Assembly: GCA_947627535.1 (NCBI GenBank)
Contig: CANQWM010000007.1
Location: 1-64,000 of the forward strand
Length of the DNA stretch: 64,000 bases
Origin: an uncultured Acetatifactor sp.
GTDB lineage: Bacteria; Bacillota; Clostridia; Lachnospirales; Lachnospiraceae
Direction: 5' to 3'
The notes beneath the pieces were generated by a model. It made no database searches. It worked only from the letters and a program-made list of their open reading frames with translations, and was not told the origin of the DNA. This document shows, piece after piece, positions 35,419 to 45,049 of the stretch. The first letter of the stretch is position 1; every line of letters begins with the position of its first letter. The position numbers and the translations under genes are program-made.

Positions 35419-35943
35419 TTATTTCCCGGGATAACAGATGGCCGACTCCAGCCGGTAGTCCTTCAGCCTTTCCCTGCCGTTCAGTCCCGCAAGCTCGATC
35501 AGCACCACGATCCCGGCCACCTTGCCGCCCAGGCTCTCGATCAGCCTGATCATGGCTTCCGTTGTGCCGCCGGTGGCGATAAGATCGTCCACAATCAGCA
35601 CTCTCTGCCCGGGAAGGATGCTGTCCTTATGCATTTCGATGGTTGCCTTGCCGTACTCCAGATCATAGGAGACGGAGACGGTTTCCCTGGGAAGCTTTCC
35701 CGCCTTGCGGATAAGAACAAAGGGCTTGCGGTTGTTATAGGCGATGGGCGTTCCGAAGATAAATCCTCTGGACTCCGGTCCCACAACCACATCATATTCC
35801 AAATCCTTCACCTTCTCCTGCATGGTGTCGATGGCAAGGTGCAGCCCTTCCCCATCCTGCAGGACACTGGTCACGTCCCGAAAGATGATCCCCTTCTCCG
35901 GAAAATCCGGTATGCTCTTTACATATTCCTCCAGTTTCTTCAT
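35419..35943 (-). CDS. apt: Adenine phosphoribosyltransferase
   Basis: The product has 174 residues and converts adenine and PRPP to AMP. Visible are the N-terminal block [20 protein letters not shown], the adenine-binding [16 protein letters not shown] and the PRPP loop [19 protein letters not shown]. Length is standard. It lies 46 bases before relA and shares its operon. Linking purine salvage to the alarmone enzyme is usual in Firmicutes. Confidence 0.96.
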   Translation of the reverse strand: MKKLEEYVKSIPDFPEKGIIFRDVTSVLQDGEGLHLAIDTMQEKVKDLEYDVVVGPESRGFIFGTPIAYNNRKPFVLIRKAGKLPRETVSVSYDLEYGKATIEMHKDSILPGQRVLIVDDLIATGGTTEAMIRLIESLGGKVAGIVVLIELAGLNGRERLKDYRLESAICYPGK

Positions 35944-35960
35944 GTCTCTTTCCGCCGCTT

Positions 35961-36380
35961 TTACAGCAGCTTTCCCCTTTCCGCAAAAAATTTTATGATC
36001 TCACTTCTTCTGATGATACCGATAAAAACGCTCCTGTCGTCGATCACCGGCACAAAGTTCTGGCTTGTGGCCTGTTCCAGCAGCGTCTCCATGGCCGTGT
36101 CGATCAGGACCGGCTTCATCTTGCCGCCCTGGAGAATGCTCCGCACCGACGTGGTCTCAAGGTGTTTTGCCGAGACATCCTCCGGCTTCTGGTTATAATA
36201 CAGGATGTTCCAGAGGAAGTCGCCCTCGCTGGCAACACCCACAAACCGATCCTCCACATCGATAACCGGAACGGCGGTAAATCCGCTCCTGCGGAGCTTT
36301 TCCAGACCCTGTCTCAGGGTCATGCTGTCGCGCAGATATGTCACCTCTGCCTTAGGCAGGATAAATGATGCTATGTTCAA
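35961..36380 (-). CDS. CBS-domain protein with TTG start
   Basis: The product has about 139 residues with two CBS motifs: [20 protein letters not shown] to [13 protein letters not shown], and [20 protein letters not shown] to [16 protein letters not shown]. An adenosine nucleotide is the usual ligand. The start is TTG 36380, read [15 protein letters not shown], because GGAAGGAG lies at proper distance; the open frame further up (to 36461) has no site and overlaps the SEC-C stop region. It is 17 bases ahead of apt and so likely co-transcribed with apt and relA. Confidence 0.85.
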   Translation of the reverse strand: MNIASFILPKAEVTYLRDSMTLRQGLEKLRRSGFTAVPVIDVEDRFVGVASEGDFLWNILYYNQKPEDVSAKHLETTSVRSILQGGKMKPVLIDTAMETLLEQATSQNFVPVIDDRSVFIGIIRRSEIIKFFAERGKLL

Positions 36381-36442
36381 TGCTCTGCTCCTTCCTGCTG
36401 TAACGAAACGGCAAAGGTCGCCCTCTGCCGCCAAAACTGCAG

Positions 36443-36946
36443 CTACTTTCTGCCGCAGCATTTCTTATATTTTTTACCGCTGCCGCAGGGACAGGGATCG
36501 TTCGGATACACCTTATCGCCCTTTACGATGGTGGTGGAGGATTTTTGTTCCTTATAGAGGGCTTTTTTTGTCTCCTCGTCAAAGATATCGTTCCATTCCT
36601 CCAGATTATAGAGCCATTCCGCCTCGGCGGCTACCATGTTCTTGTACAGACGTTCCTTGTCAAACCCAAGGTTTACCTCTGTATCCTCCTCCATCTCTTC
36701 AATGGGGTTGGGCTCCTTTAAGCTGTCGTTGATGCCGTCCAGGAAACCGGTCATGGTCATCACGGTGACGCCGTATCTGTCCGCCAGCTCCTTCACCGTC
36801 CCCGTCACAACTTCATCCGGGTTTTTCAGAAGTTCTGCGTAGATTTCCTTTTCCTGCTGGAAATAAGCCGCCCACAGCTGCTGCAGTTTGTTCTGATCTC
36901 CCGATTCATTATATGCCACCTTTTTCCATTGTTCCAATAGCGCCAT
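36443..36946 (-). CDS. SEC-C metal-binding motif protein
   Basis: The product has 167 residues. The C-terminus is a perfect SEC-C zinc motif, [19 protein letters not shown], as at the end of SecA. The first 140 residues are helical and acidic ([18 protein letters not shown]), with no other known domain. It probably binds proteins at the ribosome/translocon through the zinc motif (inference). It begins the operon running through the CBS gene, apt, relA, the MBL gene and hemZ; the promoter is at 37013-37041. Confidence 0.9.
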   Translation of the reverse strand: MALLEQWKKVAYNESGDQNKLQQLWAAYFQQEKEIYAELLKNPDEVVTGTVKELADRYGVTVMTMTGFLDGINDSLKEPNPIEEMEEDTEVNLGFDKERLYKNMVAAEAEWLYNLEEWNDIFDEETKKALYKEQKSSTTIVKGDKVYPNDPCPCGSGKKYKKCCGRK

Positions 36947-37012
36947 AGTATTCCCATCCTTATCTCTTTACTGTTTCGGCAGACAGTCCCTAAAAACCGT
37001 GCCACATCTGTA

Positions 37013-37041
37013 AGTATATAACAGAATCGGATTTTAAACAA
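37013..37041 (-). promoter_or_regulatory. Promoter of the SEC-C/CBS/apt/relA operon
   Basis: On the minus strand TTGTTT (37036-37041), a 17-base spacer and TATACT (37013-37018) match a vegetative promoter, 67 bases before the SEC-C start. Confidence 0.6.
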
Positions 37042-37210
37042 TATTATGGCAGAAACTATTTGGGAAAATTTTTATTTTCCGGGCATTCTTTTTTTATTTT
37101 TTTGACTGAAATGGAATAAATCACAAAAAACGGGTCAGACTATCTACTGTCAAAGCCCCTTCTTTGATCAGACAAATGAGAAAAAAGAATACTTAATCCT
37201 CCCCTTAAAG

Positions 37211-37253
37211 GATCCCGGACTCAGCGCGCGGCGCGGGCCCGGGATCTTTTTTT
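37211..37253 (+). terminator. Terminator or attenuator before the small membrane protein gene
   Basis: GATCCCGG and CCGGGATC form an 8-bp stem around a very GC-rich loop, followed by seven T. It faces rightward in a divergent region with no rightward gene before it, so it may end an unseen small RNA or attenuate the next gene. Confidence 0.55.
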
Positions 37254-37329
37254 CGCGCCGTCTGGCTTGCCATTTATTCCCGACAATGCTATGATGAGAA
37301 AAAGAGTGCCGGAACGGAGAGAAAACCAT

Positions 37330-37671
37330 ATGAATGACTGTGAAAAAAAAGACCGGGGACAAGCCCCGGAGAAAAAACATCAGATTTCGCCGAAACAGAT
37401 CGTGGCCATGGCCGGCGTAATCCTGCTGCTGCTTCTTTATATCATCGCCCTGGCCGCCGCCTTTTTCGACCGTTCCAGCTCCAGGAGATGGTTCATGGGC
37501 TCTCTTCTCGCCACCGTGGCGGTGCCGCTGCTCGTCTGGATCTATGCCTGGATTTACGGGAAAATCACAGGCAGGCACAGCATCTCCGACCCCATACAAA
37601 AGCCGAAGGGCAGCCCGGACAGCGAGGAAGACAGCCCGGAAGCTTCCTCCGGCAATCCAAAGGGCCAATAG
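37330..37671 (+). CDS. Small two-helix membrane protein
   Basis: The product has 113 residues. Start 37330 (MNDCEKKDRG) has GGAGA upstream. A polar N-terminus leads to helix 1 (IVAMAGVILLLLLYIIALAA) and helix 2 (WFMGSLLATVAVPLLVWIYA), then a hydrophilic tail rich in Ser, Glu and Pro (SPDSEEDSPEASSGN). I recognise no function. It converges on the HAD gene with nine bases between the stops. Confidence 0.75.
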   Translation: MNDCEKKDRGQAPEKKHQISPKQIVAMAGVILLLLLYIIALAAAFFDRSSSRRWFMGSLLATVAVPLLVWIYAWIYGKITGRHSISDPIQKPKGSPDSEEDSPEASSGNPKGQ

Positions 37672-37680
37672 CGGTTCCGC

Positions 37681-38286
37681 TCAGATACTCACCCCAAGCG
37701 CTGCCAGCTCTGCCTGCGCCTGTTTCTGGGTTTCAAACACAATCCCGGACAGTCCCTCCGCTCTGGCCGCTTCCACATTGACCTGCAGATCATCCAGAAA
37801 GACACATTCCTCCGCCTTCAGGGAATACCTTGAGAGCAGGAGTCTGTAGATCTCCGGGTCCGGCTTGACCATCCGCACCAGATACGAGAGGATCCCGCCG
37901 TCCATATAAGGCAAAAACCCCAGGGCGTCGGCGCATTCCCTGTATGCCTTGTCCGAAAAATTGGACAGATAATAGACGCCGTATCCCTTTTCCTTCAGGC
38001 TTCGGACCCAGGGAATAGCATACTCCCGGGCCGTCACCATACCGTGAATATCGTCAAAAGCCGTCCTCAGCTCCCCCTCGATCTCCGGATCCTGCTTGAT
38101 AAATTCCCGCAGTAGCTCTTCCTGGCTTAAAACGCCCCGGTCCGCCTCCGGCCAGAGCGGGCTGGCAAAGGAAGCCTTTGCGATCCTGCGGACCATTTCC
38201 GCGTCGAAGCCCTTGCCGGCCAGAAATTTCTTCCACCCAAAATCCGTAAGCACATTCCCGATATCAAATATAATGTTCCGAATCAT
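37681..38286 (-). CDS. HAD-superfamily hydrolase (subfamily IA)
   Basis: The product has 201 residues. HAD motif I is IIFDIGNVLTDF (second Asp replaced by Gly-Asn, as in epoxide-hydrolase-like members), motif II is YYLSNFS, motif III/IV is MVKPDPEIYRLLL and ECVFLDDLQVNVEAA. The cap region is helical. The DIGNV form of motif I has a reduced acid/base and is typical of YihX-like sugar phosphatases. It lies 36 bases downstream of purA on the same strand, so it may be co-expressed. Confidence 0.87.
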   Translation of the reverse strand: MIRNIIFDIGNVLTDFGWKKFLAGKGFDAEMVRRIAKASFASPLWPEADRGVLSQEELLREFIKQDPEIEGELRTAFDDIHGMVTAREYAIPWVRSLKEKGYGVYYLSNFSDKAYRECADALGFLPYMDGGILSYLVRMVKPDPEIYRLLLSRYSLKAEECVFLDDLQVNVEAARAEGLSGIVFETQKQAQAELAALGVSI

Positions 38287-38322
38287 ACGCCCTTCCCTCG
38301 CCTTGCTCTGACCGCTGCAGCA

Positions 38323-39615
<1,293 letters not shown>

Positions 39616-39705
39616 GTCATTTCCTCCGTTTCCCGCCCTGCGGCGGCTGAATTGTCAATCCTGTCTAAGTATAATATAAAACGTCCCGTATGTAAAATGC
39701 TAATT

Positions 39706-40164
39706 TTATTTTCCGCTCAAAAAGCGCTTACCCGCTGCCACCGCATGGGAAACGGCCGGCCGCAGGGGACGCATGGCAAGCCAGACGGCAGCCAGAACGC
39801 GGTACAGTATATTTTTTACGGAAAACCGCCGTCCCTTTCTTATGATCTGCACCAGAACGCCCTTGATCTGATCCGGCCGCAGCGGTCCTTCGATTTGGCT
39901 CTGATTGTCTCCCACCATATAAAACCCGTCATCCCTGCGCTTCCAGATCCTGTGAAGCACCAGGATGCTTTCATCCCTGCGGTAAAGCGCAACGTCGCCC
40001 CGCTTAAGACGCGAGGGATCCGCAGGCGCTACCACCGCCTCGTCCCGTCCCGGCACAAAGAGCGGATACATGCTGTAGCCGATGGGGCTAAACTGCACCG
40101 TCTTGCCCTGTTCCAGCAGTTTTTCAATGTCATGCCGCTGTACGCCTGCGCACTGTTCCTTCAT
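39706..40164 (-). CDS. S24/S26 signal-peptidase-like protease
   Basis: The product has 152 residues. The catalytic serine is in FSPIGYSMYPLF (SMxP motif, about residue 30), and a later LHRIW gives the histidine of the ER/SipW-type Ser-His dyad; KRGDVALYR and MVGDNQSQIEGPL complete the family pattern. A hydrophobic stretch near the C-terminus (NILYRVLAAVWLAMRPL) may bind the membrane. It is divergent from the PqqD-kinase gene, 164 bases apart, and is the natural candidate to cut the AEGVYAASGA leaders of the two precursors, whose end AxxGA fits a small-residue cleavage site (inference). Confidence 0.8.
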   Translation of the reverse strand: MKEQCAGVQRHDIEKLLEQGKTVQFSPIGYSMYPLFVPGRDEAVVAPADPSRLKRGDVALYRRDESILVLHRIWKRRDDGFYMVGDNQSQIEGPLRPDQIKGVLVQIIRKGRRFSVKNILYRVLAAVWLAMRPLRPAVSHAVAAGKRFLSGK

Positions 40165-40203
40165 CCGACCTCTCCCTTTTCCTGCCTCCCGGCCACAATT
40201 TGG

Positions 40204-40234
40204 GTAACAGTTCAGCCGTCAGCCAGACTGTTAC
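40204..40234 (+). repeat. Short palindromic copy of the dispersed motif
   Basis: GTAACAGTTCAGCC here ends in an inverted ACTGTTAC (40227-40234), so the 31-base copy looks like the two ends of the 22013-22242 element joined. It lies in the divergent promoter region of the protease and kinase genes. Confidence 0.6.
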
Positions 40235-40286
40235 TTATTTCCGCCCTGTTTTCTTTTAAATTGTAGCATTTTCATGGAGATAATGC

Positions 40287-40292
40287 TATAAT
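40287..40292 (+). promoter_or_regulatory. Extended -10 of the PqqD-kinase gene
   Basis: TGCTATAAT is an extended -10 element 37 bases before the GTG start. No strong -35 is seen. Confidence 0.55.
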
Positions 40293-40328
40293 AATCTGGT
40301 AGATGGCAACATTCAGCGGAGGTATGCT

Positions 40329-41492
40329 GTGAAACGCAACAACTATTATTCCCTGCAAAATCTGGCCGGCGTCTTCTATCTGCTCCCGTACGGACAGACA
40401 CAGGCCGACCTGCTCCATGGCATACGCCTGAATGAAACCGGCGCGTTTCTCTGGGAATTGCTTGCGGAAGACAAAAGCAGAGAGGAACTGTTCGCTGCAT
40501 GCGCGGAACACTATCATGCGTCAGAGGAAGAATTGCCTCTGCTTCAGAAGGATATCACAGAGTTTCTGCAGACCCTTTCCCAACGTTTTCTTTTAACGGA
40601 ATCGTCAAGCCTGCCCCAGCCAGCTTTCCCCGACGAAAAATATCTCACGATAGCCGGGTGGAATCTGTGTCTGCGGGGTCCCCTTGACGCATTTTCGGAA
40701 AAGTTTGATCTTTTCCGGACAGACAGACCGGAAAAGATCCACCAAAACATCTCGCTCTTACCCGGTGCACCGCGCCAGCATCTAAACGGGAAGCTTCTCA
40801 TCCGCAATGAAAATCTGGTGGTTCTGGAGGCGGAAGACCGCTATATTTTCCTTTTTCCCCGCTTTACCCGGATCGAGGAAGCCCAGCTGACACGGGACGG
40901 CTCTCAGGCCGTTTTCCATTACTGCCCGCCCTGCTCGGATGCTCTGCGGGAAGACCTGTTCCACGGCATCCGGCTGCTCTTCCTCTTCTTCATCAGACAG
41001 CACGGTATGGCGGTGCTTCATTCCTCCTCCATCCTCTACCGGGACAGGGCCTGGCTGTTCTCCGGTCCCTCCGGCACCGGAAAGTCCACCCACGCCGGAA
41101 TCTGGAACCGATTATACGACACGCCCGTTTTAAACGGCGATCTGAATCTGCTGGCTCTGGACAACGGCGTTCCCGTCATCCATGGTCTTCCCTGGTGCGG
41201 CACCTCCGGAATCTGCAGCCGGGAGACCTACCCTCTCGGCGGAATTATCCTGCTGAAGCAGGCTCCCTTTGACCGGGTCGAAGAACTTTCCCCGGATGAA
41301 AAACTCCTTCTGGTCCAGCAGCGCCTGATCACGCCCTCCTGGACGGAAACCATGCTGTCCCAGAACCTCCGCATCGTAGAAGGGCTTCTTCCGGATATTC
41401 TGGTCTGCCGCCTGTATTGTACCAAAAACGACACAGCCGCAGCCGTAATGCGGACGCGCATCGACTTCTTTTTATCCGCATCCTCCCGCTAA
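40329..41492 (+). CDS. PqqD domain fused to HPr-kinase-like peptide kinase
   Basis: The product has 387 residues and starts at GTG 40329, six bases after GGAGG. Residues 5-90 form a PqqD-type leader-binding domain (IRLNETGAFLWELLAEDKSR, LLQKDITEFLQTLSQRFLL). Residues 225-387 are an HprK-like kinase: HSSSILYRDRAWLFSGPSG with P-loop GPSGTGKST (246-254), DTPVLNGDLNLLALDN and HGLPWCGTSG. HprK homologues in RiPP clusters, such as the paeninodin lasso kinase, phosphorylate the peptide. It is on the opposite strand from the exporter, with a 4-base stop overlap. Direct fusion of recognition and kinase parts is notable. Its substrate is inferred to be one or both precursors. Confidence 0.85.
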   Translation: MKRNNYYSLQNLAGVFYLLPYGQTQADLLHGIRLNETGAFLWELLAEDKSREELFAACAEHYHASEEELPLLQKDITEFLQTLSQRFLLTESSSLPQPAFPDEKYLTIAGWNLCLRGPLDAFSEKFDLFRTDRPEKIHQNISLLPGAPRQHLNGKLLIRNENLVVLEAEDRYIFLFPRFTRIEEAQLTRDGSQAVFHYCPPCSDALREDLFHGIRLLFLFFIRQHGMAVLHSSSILYRDRAWLFSGPSGTGKSTHAGIWNRLYDTPVLNGDLNLLALDNGVPVIHGLPWCGTSGICSRETYPLGGIILLKQAPFDRVEELSPDEKLLLVQQRLITPSWTETMLSQNLRIVEGLLPDILVCRLYCTKNDTAAAVMRTRIDFFLSASSR

Positions 41493-43267
41493 AAATTTTT
41501 CTCCATATCTTCAATCTCTGTCTCACTCAGTTCGACGCATCTTCTGTCGCGGATCGCATAGACGCGGGTGCAGACATGCAGCACGGTGGGCCGGTGGGTC
41601 GTCACAATGCAGGTTCTAGGGTATTCGTCCTGCATGATATTTCTCAGTACCCTTCTCTCCGTGGCAACATCCAGAGCGGAAGTTGCCTCATCCAGCAGCA
41701 GAATAGGCGATTTCCGGATCAGCGCCCTTGCGATGGAAAGCCGCTGGGCCTGTCCCTCAGAAAAGCCGCCGCCCCGCTCCTTTATCATGCTGTTGATCCC
41801 ATCGGGAAGCTTTTCCACGAAATCCCATGCACAGGCCAGCTTCAGCACCTCCACAATCTCTTCATCCGTGGCGTCTTCTTTTACGTTCCGCATATTTTCC
41901 GCTATGGTTCCGGAAAACATGGTATTTCCCTGGGGCACATAGGAAAACAGCCTTCTCGCCGCAGGCGACAGATCCACCTGCATCGCCGTTTTATCCTCCG
42001 AACCGCCGCCAAAGAGAAACGCCTTTCCTCCCTGAAGCGGCATCAGCGAAAGAAGCAGCCGAAGCATTGTCGTCTTTCCCTCTCCGGAAGGGCCTACCAG
42101 CGCGATGATCTCATGAGGGCGCACTTCCAGAGACGCCTGTTCAAATACCTGTGTCCCCGTGTGATAGGCATACCGCACCTCCTCAAGCTTCAGGCTGATT
42201 CCTTCGCTGCGGTATCTCTCCCGAAATTTTTCCACTTCCTCCTCATTGCTGTAATCCTCCCGGGGCATTTCTACGATATCCATGAGCCTGCCTGCGGAGG
42301 TAGTAAGGGAAATGGCGGTGGGGATCAGAGAAGTCAGATTGTGGACCGCTCCCGTCAGAGTCCCGGACAATCCGAGAAACATGGTCATGGTGCCATAACT
42401 GATAGATCCGCTCCACACCCGGTAAATGCCCCAGCCGTAAGCGGCATAGGAAACCAGCATCGAGACCGTCGACAAGATCAGCGAGGTTCCCATGGACATT
42501 TTCTGAAAGTCCAGCTTCATTGTGATATACTCCCGCTGCAGGCCCTTCAGTTTTGCCACATAGAGCTTTAACAGGTCGAATGCTTTGATGGTCTGGATAT
42601 TGGAAAAGGTTTCCTGATTAAACCCGGACATTTTCGCCCCCAGGGCTGCGCTGCGCTTATTGTTGTTTACCATGCGGTTCATCAGCGTCTTTGACAGGAT
42701 CAAACTCACCGGCATCCCAAGGAACGCAAACGCCGCAAAGGTCCAGTCATAGTAGACCACCATGGCAAACGCGCTGAAAAACCGAAAGGTATAGATCGCC
42801 ATGTTGGGAACAAAGTTCAGAACCCCGCTGGAAATATTGCCGGCGTCGGATCCCCACCTGGTCAAAAGGTCCCCCGTATGGTAATTGGTAAGGGATTCCC
42901 AGTCTGTCACCAGTATTTTTTCAAAGATGTCCGCCTTGATCTCCGCATCCACCTTCATGCTGATATAACTGGAGGCATAATTGGAGATCAGGTTGATCAC
43001 CGTCGTACCAACGTTCAGTCCCACCATCATGCTGAAGGTTTTAACCAGCGCGCCCGGCTCATATCCCGTGATAATGTCCACCAGATCTCTGGATACCAGA
43101 CTGGTCACCAGGGATATCACGGTTCCCACCATCCCCAGCGCCGTATAAAAAACCATGGCAATGCCATAATGTCTGCCGTACTGGTAAATCCACTTTGTCT
43201 GGCGCCACATCTCCTGCAGTCTGCCTGCCTTAATCCGTTCTATATAAAATGCAAGCCGTTCTCTCAT
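41489..43267 (-). CDS. ABC exporter of the peptide system
   Basis: The product has 592 residues, a half-transporter with six membrane helices (about residues 30-330) and an ATPase: Walker A GPSGEGKTTMLRLLL, signature FSEGQAQRLSIARAL, Walker B PILLLDEATSALD, switch VTTHRP. There is no C39 peptidase domain, so leader removal must be done by another enzyme, fitting the separate S26 protease. It lies 152 bases downstream of the precursor genes on the same strand; an intercistronic hairpin (43338-43383) lies between. It is inferred to export the processed products. Confidence 0.9.
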   Translation of the reverse strand: MRERLAFYIERIKAGRLQEMWRQTKWIYQYGRHYGIAMVFYTALGMVGTVISLVTSLVSRDLVDIITGYEPGALVKTFSMMVGLNVGTTVINLISNYASSYISMKVDAEIKADIFEKILVTDWESLTNYHTGDLLTRWGSDAGNISSGVLNFVPNMAIYTFRFFSAFAMVVYYDWTFAAFAFLGMPVSLILSKTLMNRMVNNNKRSAALGAKMSGFNQETFSNIQTIKAFDLLKLYVAKLKGLQREYITMKLDFQKMSMGTSLILSTVSMLVSYAAYGWGIYRVWSGSISYGTMTMFLGLSGTLTGAVHNLTSLIPTAISLTTSAGRLMDIVEMPREDYSNEEEVEKFRERYRSEGISLKLEEVRYAYHTGTQVFEQASLEVRPHEIIALVGPSGEGKTTMLRLLLSLMPLQGGKAFLFGGGSEDKTAMQVDLSPAARRLFSYVPQGNTMFSGTIAENMRNVKEDATDEEIVEVLKLACAWDFVEKLPDGINSMIKERGGGFSEGQAQRLSIARALIRKSPILLLDEATSALDVATERRVLRNIMQDEYPRTCIVTTHRPTVLHVCTRVYAIRDRRCVELSETEIEDMEKNF

Positions 43268-43337
43268 GCTTTCTGTCCTTTCCTCCGCTCAGACAGTAAA
43301 CCCTTAAGTCTGCAGACAAAATCCATGACATAAAAGA

Positions 43338-43383
43338 AGCCATTGCAAATTACGCGATATTTTACACGCATTTCACAATGGCT
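43338..43383 (-). terminator. Intercistronic hairpin between precursors and exporter
   Basis: AGCCATTG and CAATGGCT form a stem with a 30-base loop, followed on the minus strand by TCTTTTA. It is probably a partial terminator or mRNA stabiliser that keeps precursor mRNA above exporter mRNA. Confidence 0.45.
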
Positions 43384-43419
43384 TTCTTGAAATCGCCTTA
43401 AGCCTTGCACTATGAGAGA

Positions 43420-43863
43420 TCAGTCATATATACCCTGAACATTCGTTTCGTGTCTGCAGGTAATGGTCGCCTTATCGCAGGAAATCGCTTTTGTCGTAGC
43501 CTCATCTGCTGCCTTCACCCATACTTTGTATGTGTAGTCATCACCGCTCATATAAGCATCCGCCAACAACTCGCGCGTCACCGTCACAGTTTTTCCACTG
43601 AAGGTACAAGAGAATTCCGAATAAGCATCAGTAAGAGGCACGCTAAAAGTCAACGTAACAGTGGTACAGCCAGAAATATGCTGTACCCCCGCACTGTGCA
43701 CCGCATGAACCTCAAATACATTATGGCTACCATTCCAAGCCTGCACAGAGTAAGCATCCACCGTCCAACAATCTGTAGTCGAAACCCCGGCGCCGCTGGC
43801 CGCGTACACGCCCTCCGCCAACTCTTCGTTTTCAAGCACTACCGGTTTTACATAATCTTTCAC
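43420..43863 (-). CDS. Leader-bearing secreted precursor A
   Basis: The product has 147 residues, starting with GTG 43863 (MKDYVKPVVLENEELAEG; GGGG seven bases upstream). Residues 1-26 are nearly the same as in precursor B and end VYAASGA, the expected processing site. The remaining 120 residues form a beta-rich, Cys-containing region (five Cys: TTDCWT, ISGCTTV, FSCTFS, AISCD, TITCRH). It has no classical signal peptide. It is unusually long for a RiPP core; it may fold as a small disulfide-linked domain. It shares an operon with precursor B and the exporter. The product function is unknown. Confidence 0.75.
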   Translation of the reverse strand: MKDYVKPVVLENEELAEGVYAASGAGVSTTDCWTVDAYSVQAWNGSHNVFEVHAVHSAGVQHISGCTTVTLTFSVPLTDAYSEFSCTFSGKTVTVTRELLADAYMSGDDYTYKVWVKAADEATTKAISCDKATITCRHETNVQGIYD

Positions 43864-43971
43864 TTTCCGTCCCCGTTTCTACACTGTTTTTCATGATTCG
43901 GAGTCTGCAAATACAGTGCAAAACACAAACTCCCCTTTTATTTTACAGGTTACCTCTGCCTGACACGGATG

Positions 43972-44343
43972 CTACATTGCCCAATCTGTAACGGGATCCC
44001 CCGGTCCATACCCCTTCTTTTCCCAAGTGGGTTTTCTGTTTCCGTTGTCTACATCATAGGAGGATGCCTGACCCGAATCCACATAATGCGTCTGCAGACC
44101 GCAGCCACTATCTGTATTTGCAGGACAACCCAGGCAGGCAAACTGCTGCTTATAACCTCTCGTAACGCCTTGCCAGTCAGAATAATCAGGTGCCTGCCAT
44201 ACGCCCTTCATGTAAATGCTGTCACATTTGGGCGCTCCATCTGCAGCCTCAACCCCTGCACTTCCGACAGCACCGCTGGCAGCATACACGCCCTCAGCCG
44301 TTTCACCACTGACCACAACAACAGGCTTTTCATAATTTTTCAC
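43972..44343 (-). CDS. Leader-bearing secreted precursor B
   Basis: The product has 123 residues. GTG 44343 is the start because GGAGG is eight bases before it and the product then begins MKNYEKPVVVVSGETAEG, matching precursor A; the open frame runs 23 codons further up without support. The leader ends VYAASGA at residue 25. The rest differs wholly from A: four Cys grouped in APKCDS and FACLGCPANTDSGCG, and an aromatic, glycine-rich tail ending GPGDPVTDWAM. Shared leader with unrelated cores is the pattern of one modification and export system handling several products. Confidence 0.75.
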   Translation of the reverse strand: MKNYEKPVVVVSGETAEGVYAASGAVGSAGVEAADGAPKCDSIYMKGVWQAPDYSDWQGVTRGYKQQFACLGCPANTDSGCGLQTHYVDSGQASSYDVDNGNRKPTWEKKGYGPGDPVTDWAM

Positions 44344-44569
44344 GACACTTTCCTCCTTTCCACAACCGTTTTCATTTCTATGCTTCGCTAATTCCTGTTC
44401 TGATACTCTCACACTGATGATATTGTTACTATAATCATACTCTCATCTTACGGTTTTGTCAATATGGACAAAATAAAATATTCTTCCAAAAGTAAAATTT
44501 GTGCAAATTTACAAAATTTATTTTTATATTTCCCATCCGTCTGAAAAACGGCTTATCAGGAAACCTGGG

Positions 44570-45049
44570 TTATGATATCCTTCGTTGTATTTCCTGAACA
44601 TCTGACTCCAGCGCTCTCACTTTGACCGAAAGTATTTCTATCTCATGACACGGTTTTATCGCTTCGTGGAAATTTCTGGATAAATCCAGATGTCCCTCCG
44701 CAACCCGCTGGATATTGACGCGGATTTCATTTTCTACAACCAGTTTCAGGGCTGCAACATCCGTTTTTATTATCGATATCTGAGATTCCAAATCTGACAC
44801 GCGGGATTCCAGATCCGTCATACGGGATTCCAGATCCGTCACACGGGATTCCAAATCCGTCATATGGGATTCCAGATCCGTCATACGGGATTCCAGATCC
44901 GTCATATGGGATTCTATGCTCGTCATACGGGATTCCATGTTCGTCATATGGGATTCCATGCTCGTCATACGGGATTCCATGTTCGTCATACGGAATTCCA
45001 TATTCGATACTTTATCTAATAACAGGTCAAGTTTTTCACTATCCGTCAT
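44570..45049 (-). CDS. Coiled-coil protein built of 21-bp tandem repeats
   Basis: The product has 159 residues. ATG 45049 (MTDSEKLDLLLDK) has GGAGA six bases upstream. Residues 14-95 are about eleven heptads of the form (M/L)ESRMT(N/D)(M/L), a long coiled coil; the last 60 residues are less regular helix (VAALKLVVENEIRVNIQRVA). The heptads are encoded by nearly identical 21-bp units, so heptad number may vary between strains. Such proteins are common in Lachnospiraceae but without assigned role. It lies between the precursors and the flippase fusion. The frame extends upstream to a 23-codon ORF broken by one amber codon. Confidence 0.75.
   Translation of the reverse strand: MTDSEKLDLLLDKVSNMEFRMTNMESRMTSMESHMTNMESRMTSIESHMTDLESRMTDLESHMTDLESRVTDLESRMTDLESRVSDLESQISIIKTDVAALKLVVENEIRVNIQRVAEGHLDLSRNFHEAIKPCHEIEILSVKVRALESDVQEIQRRIS
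44780..45000 (-). repeat. 21-bp tandem repeat array
   Basis: About ten units around GGGATTCCAGATCCGTCATA repeat every 21 bases within the coiled-coil gene (GGGATTC phases at 44824, 44845, 44866 and on). Each unit codes one heptad, so copy changes keep the frame. Confidence 0.85.

Larger units (their letters stand above)
36947..37329. other. Divergent intergenic region
   Basis: It holds the leftward promoter of the SEC-C operon (37013-37041), AT-rich runs, and a rightward terminator-like hairpin (37211-37253) 77 bases before the small membrane protein gene. No further gene is seen. Confidence 0.6.

Noticed and set aside
39616-39705. Purine riboswitch before purA
   Set aside because: The leader is only about 90 bases and shows neither the three-way-junction arms nor the conserved loops.
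39706-44343. Lasso-peptide cluster
   Set aside because: The HprK-like kinase and NTP_transf_5 point that way, but no lasso cyclase or transglutaminase-like B2 protein is present, and the cores are far too long.
44780-45000. Possible CRISPR array
   Set aside because: The 21-bp units are contiguous without unique spacers and code heptads of a coiled coil; no cas gene is near.
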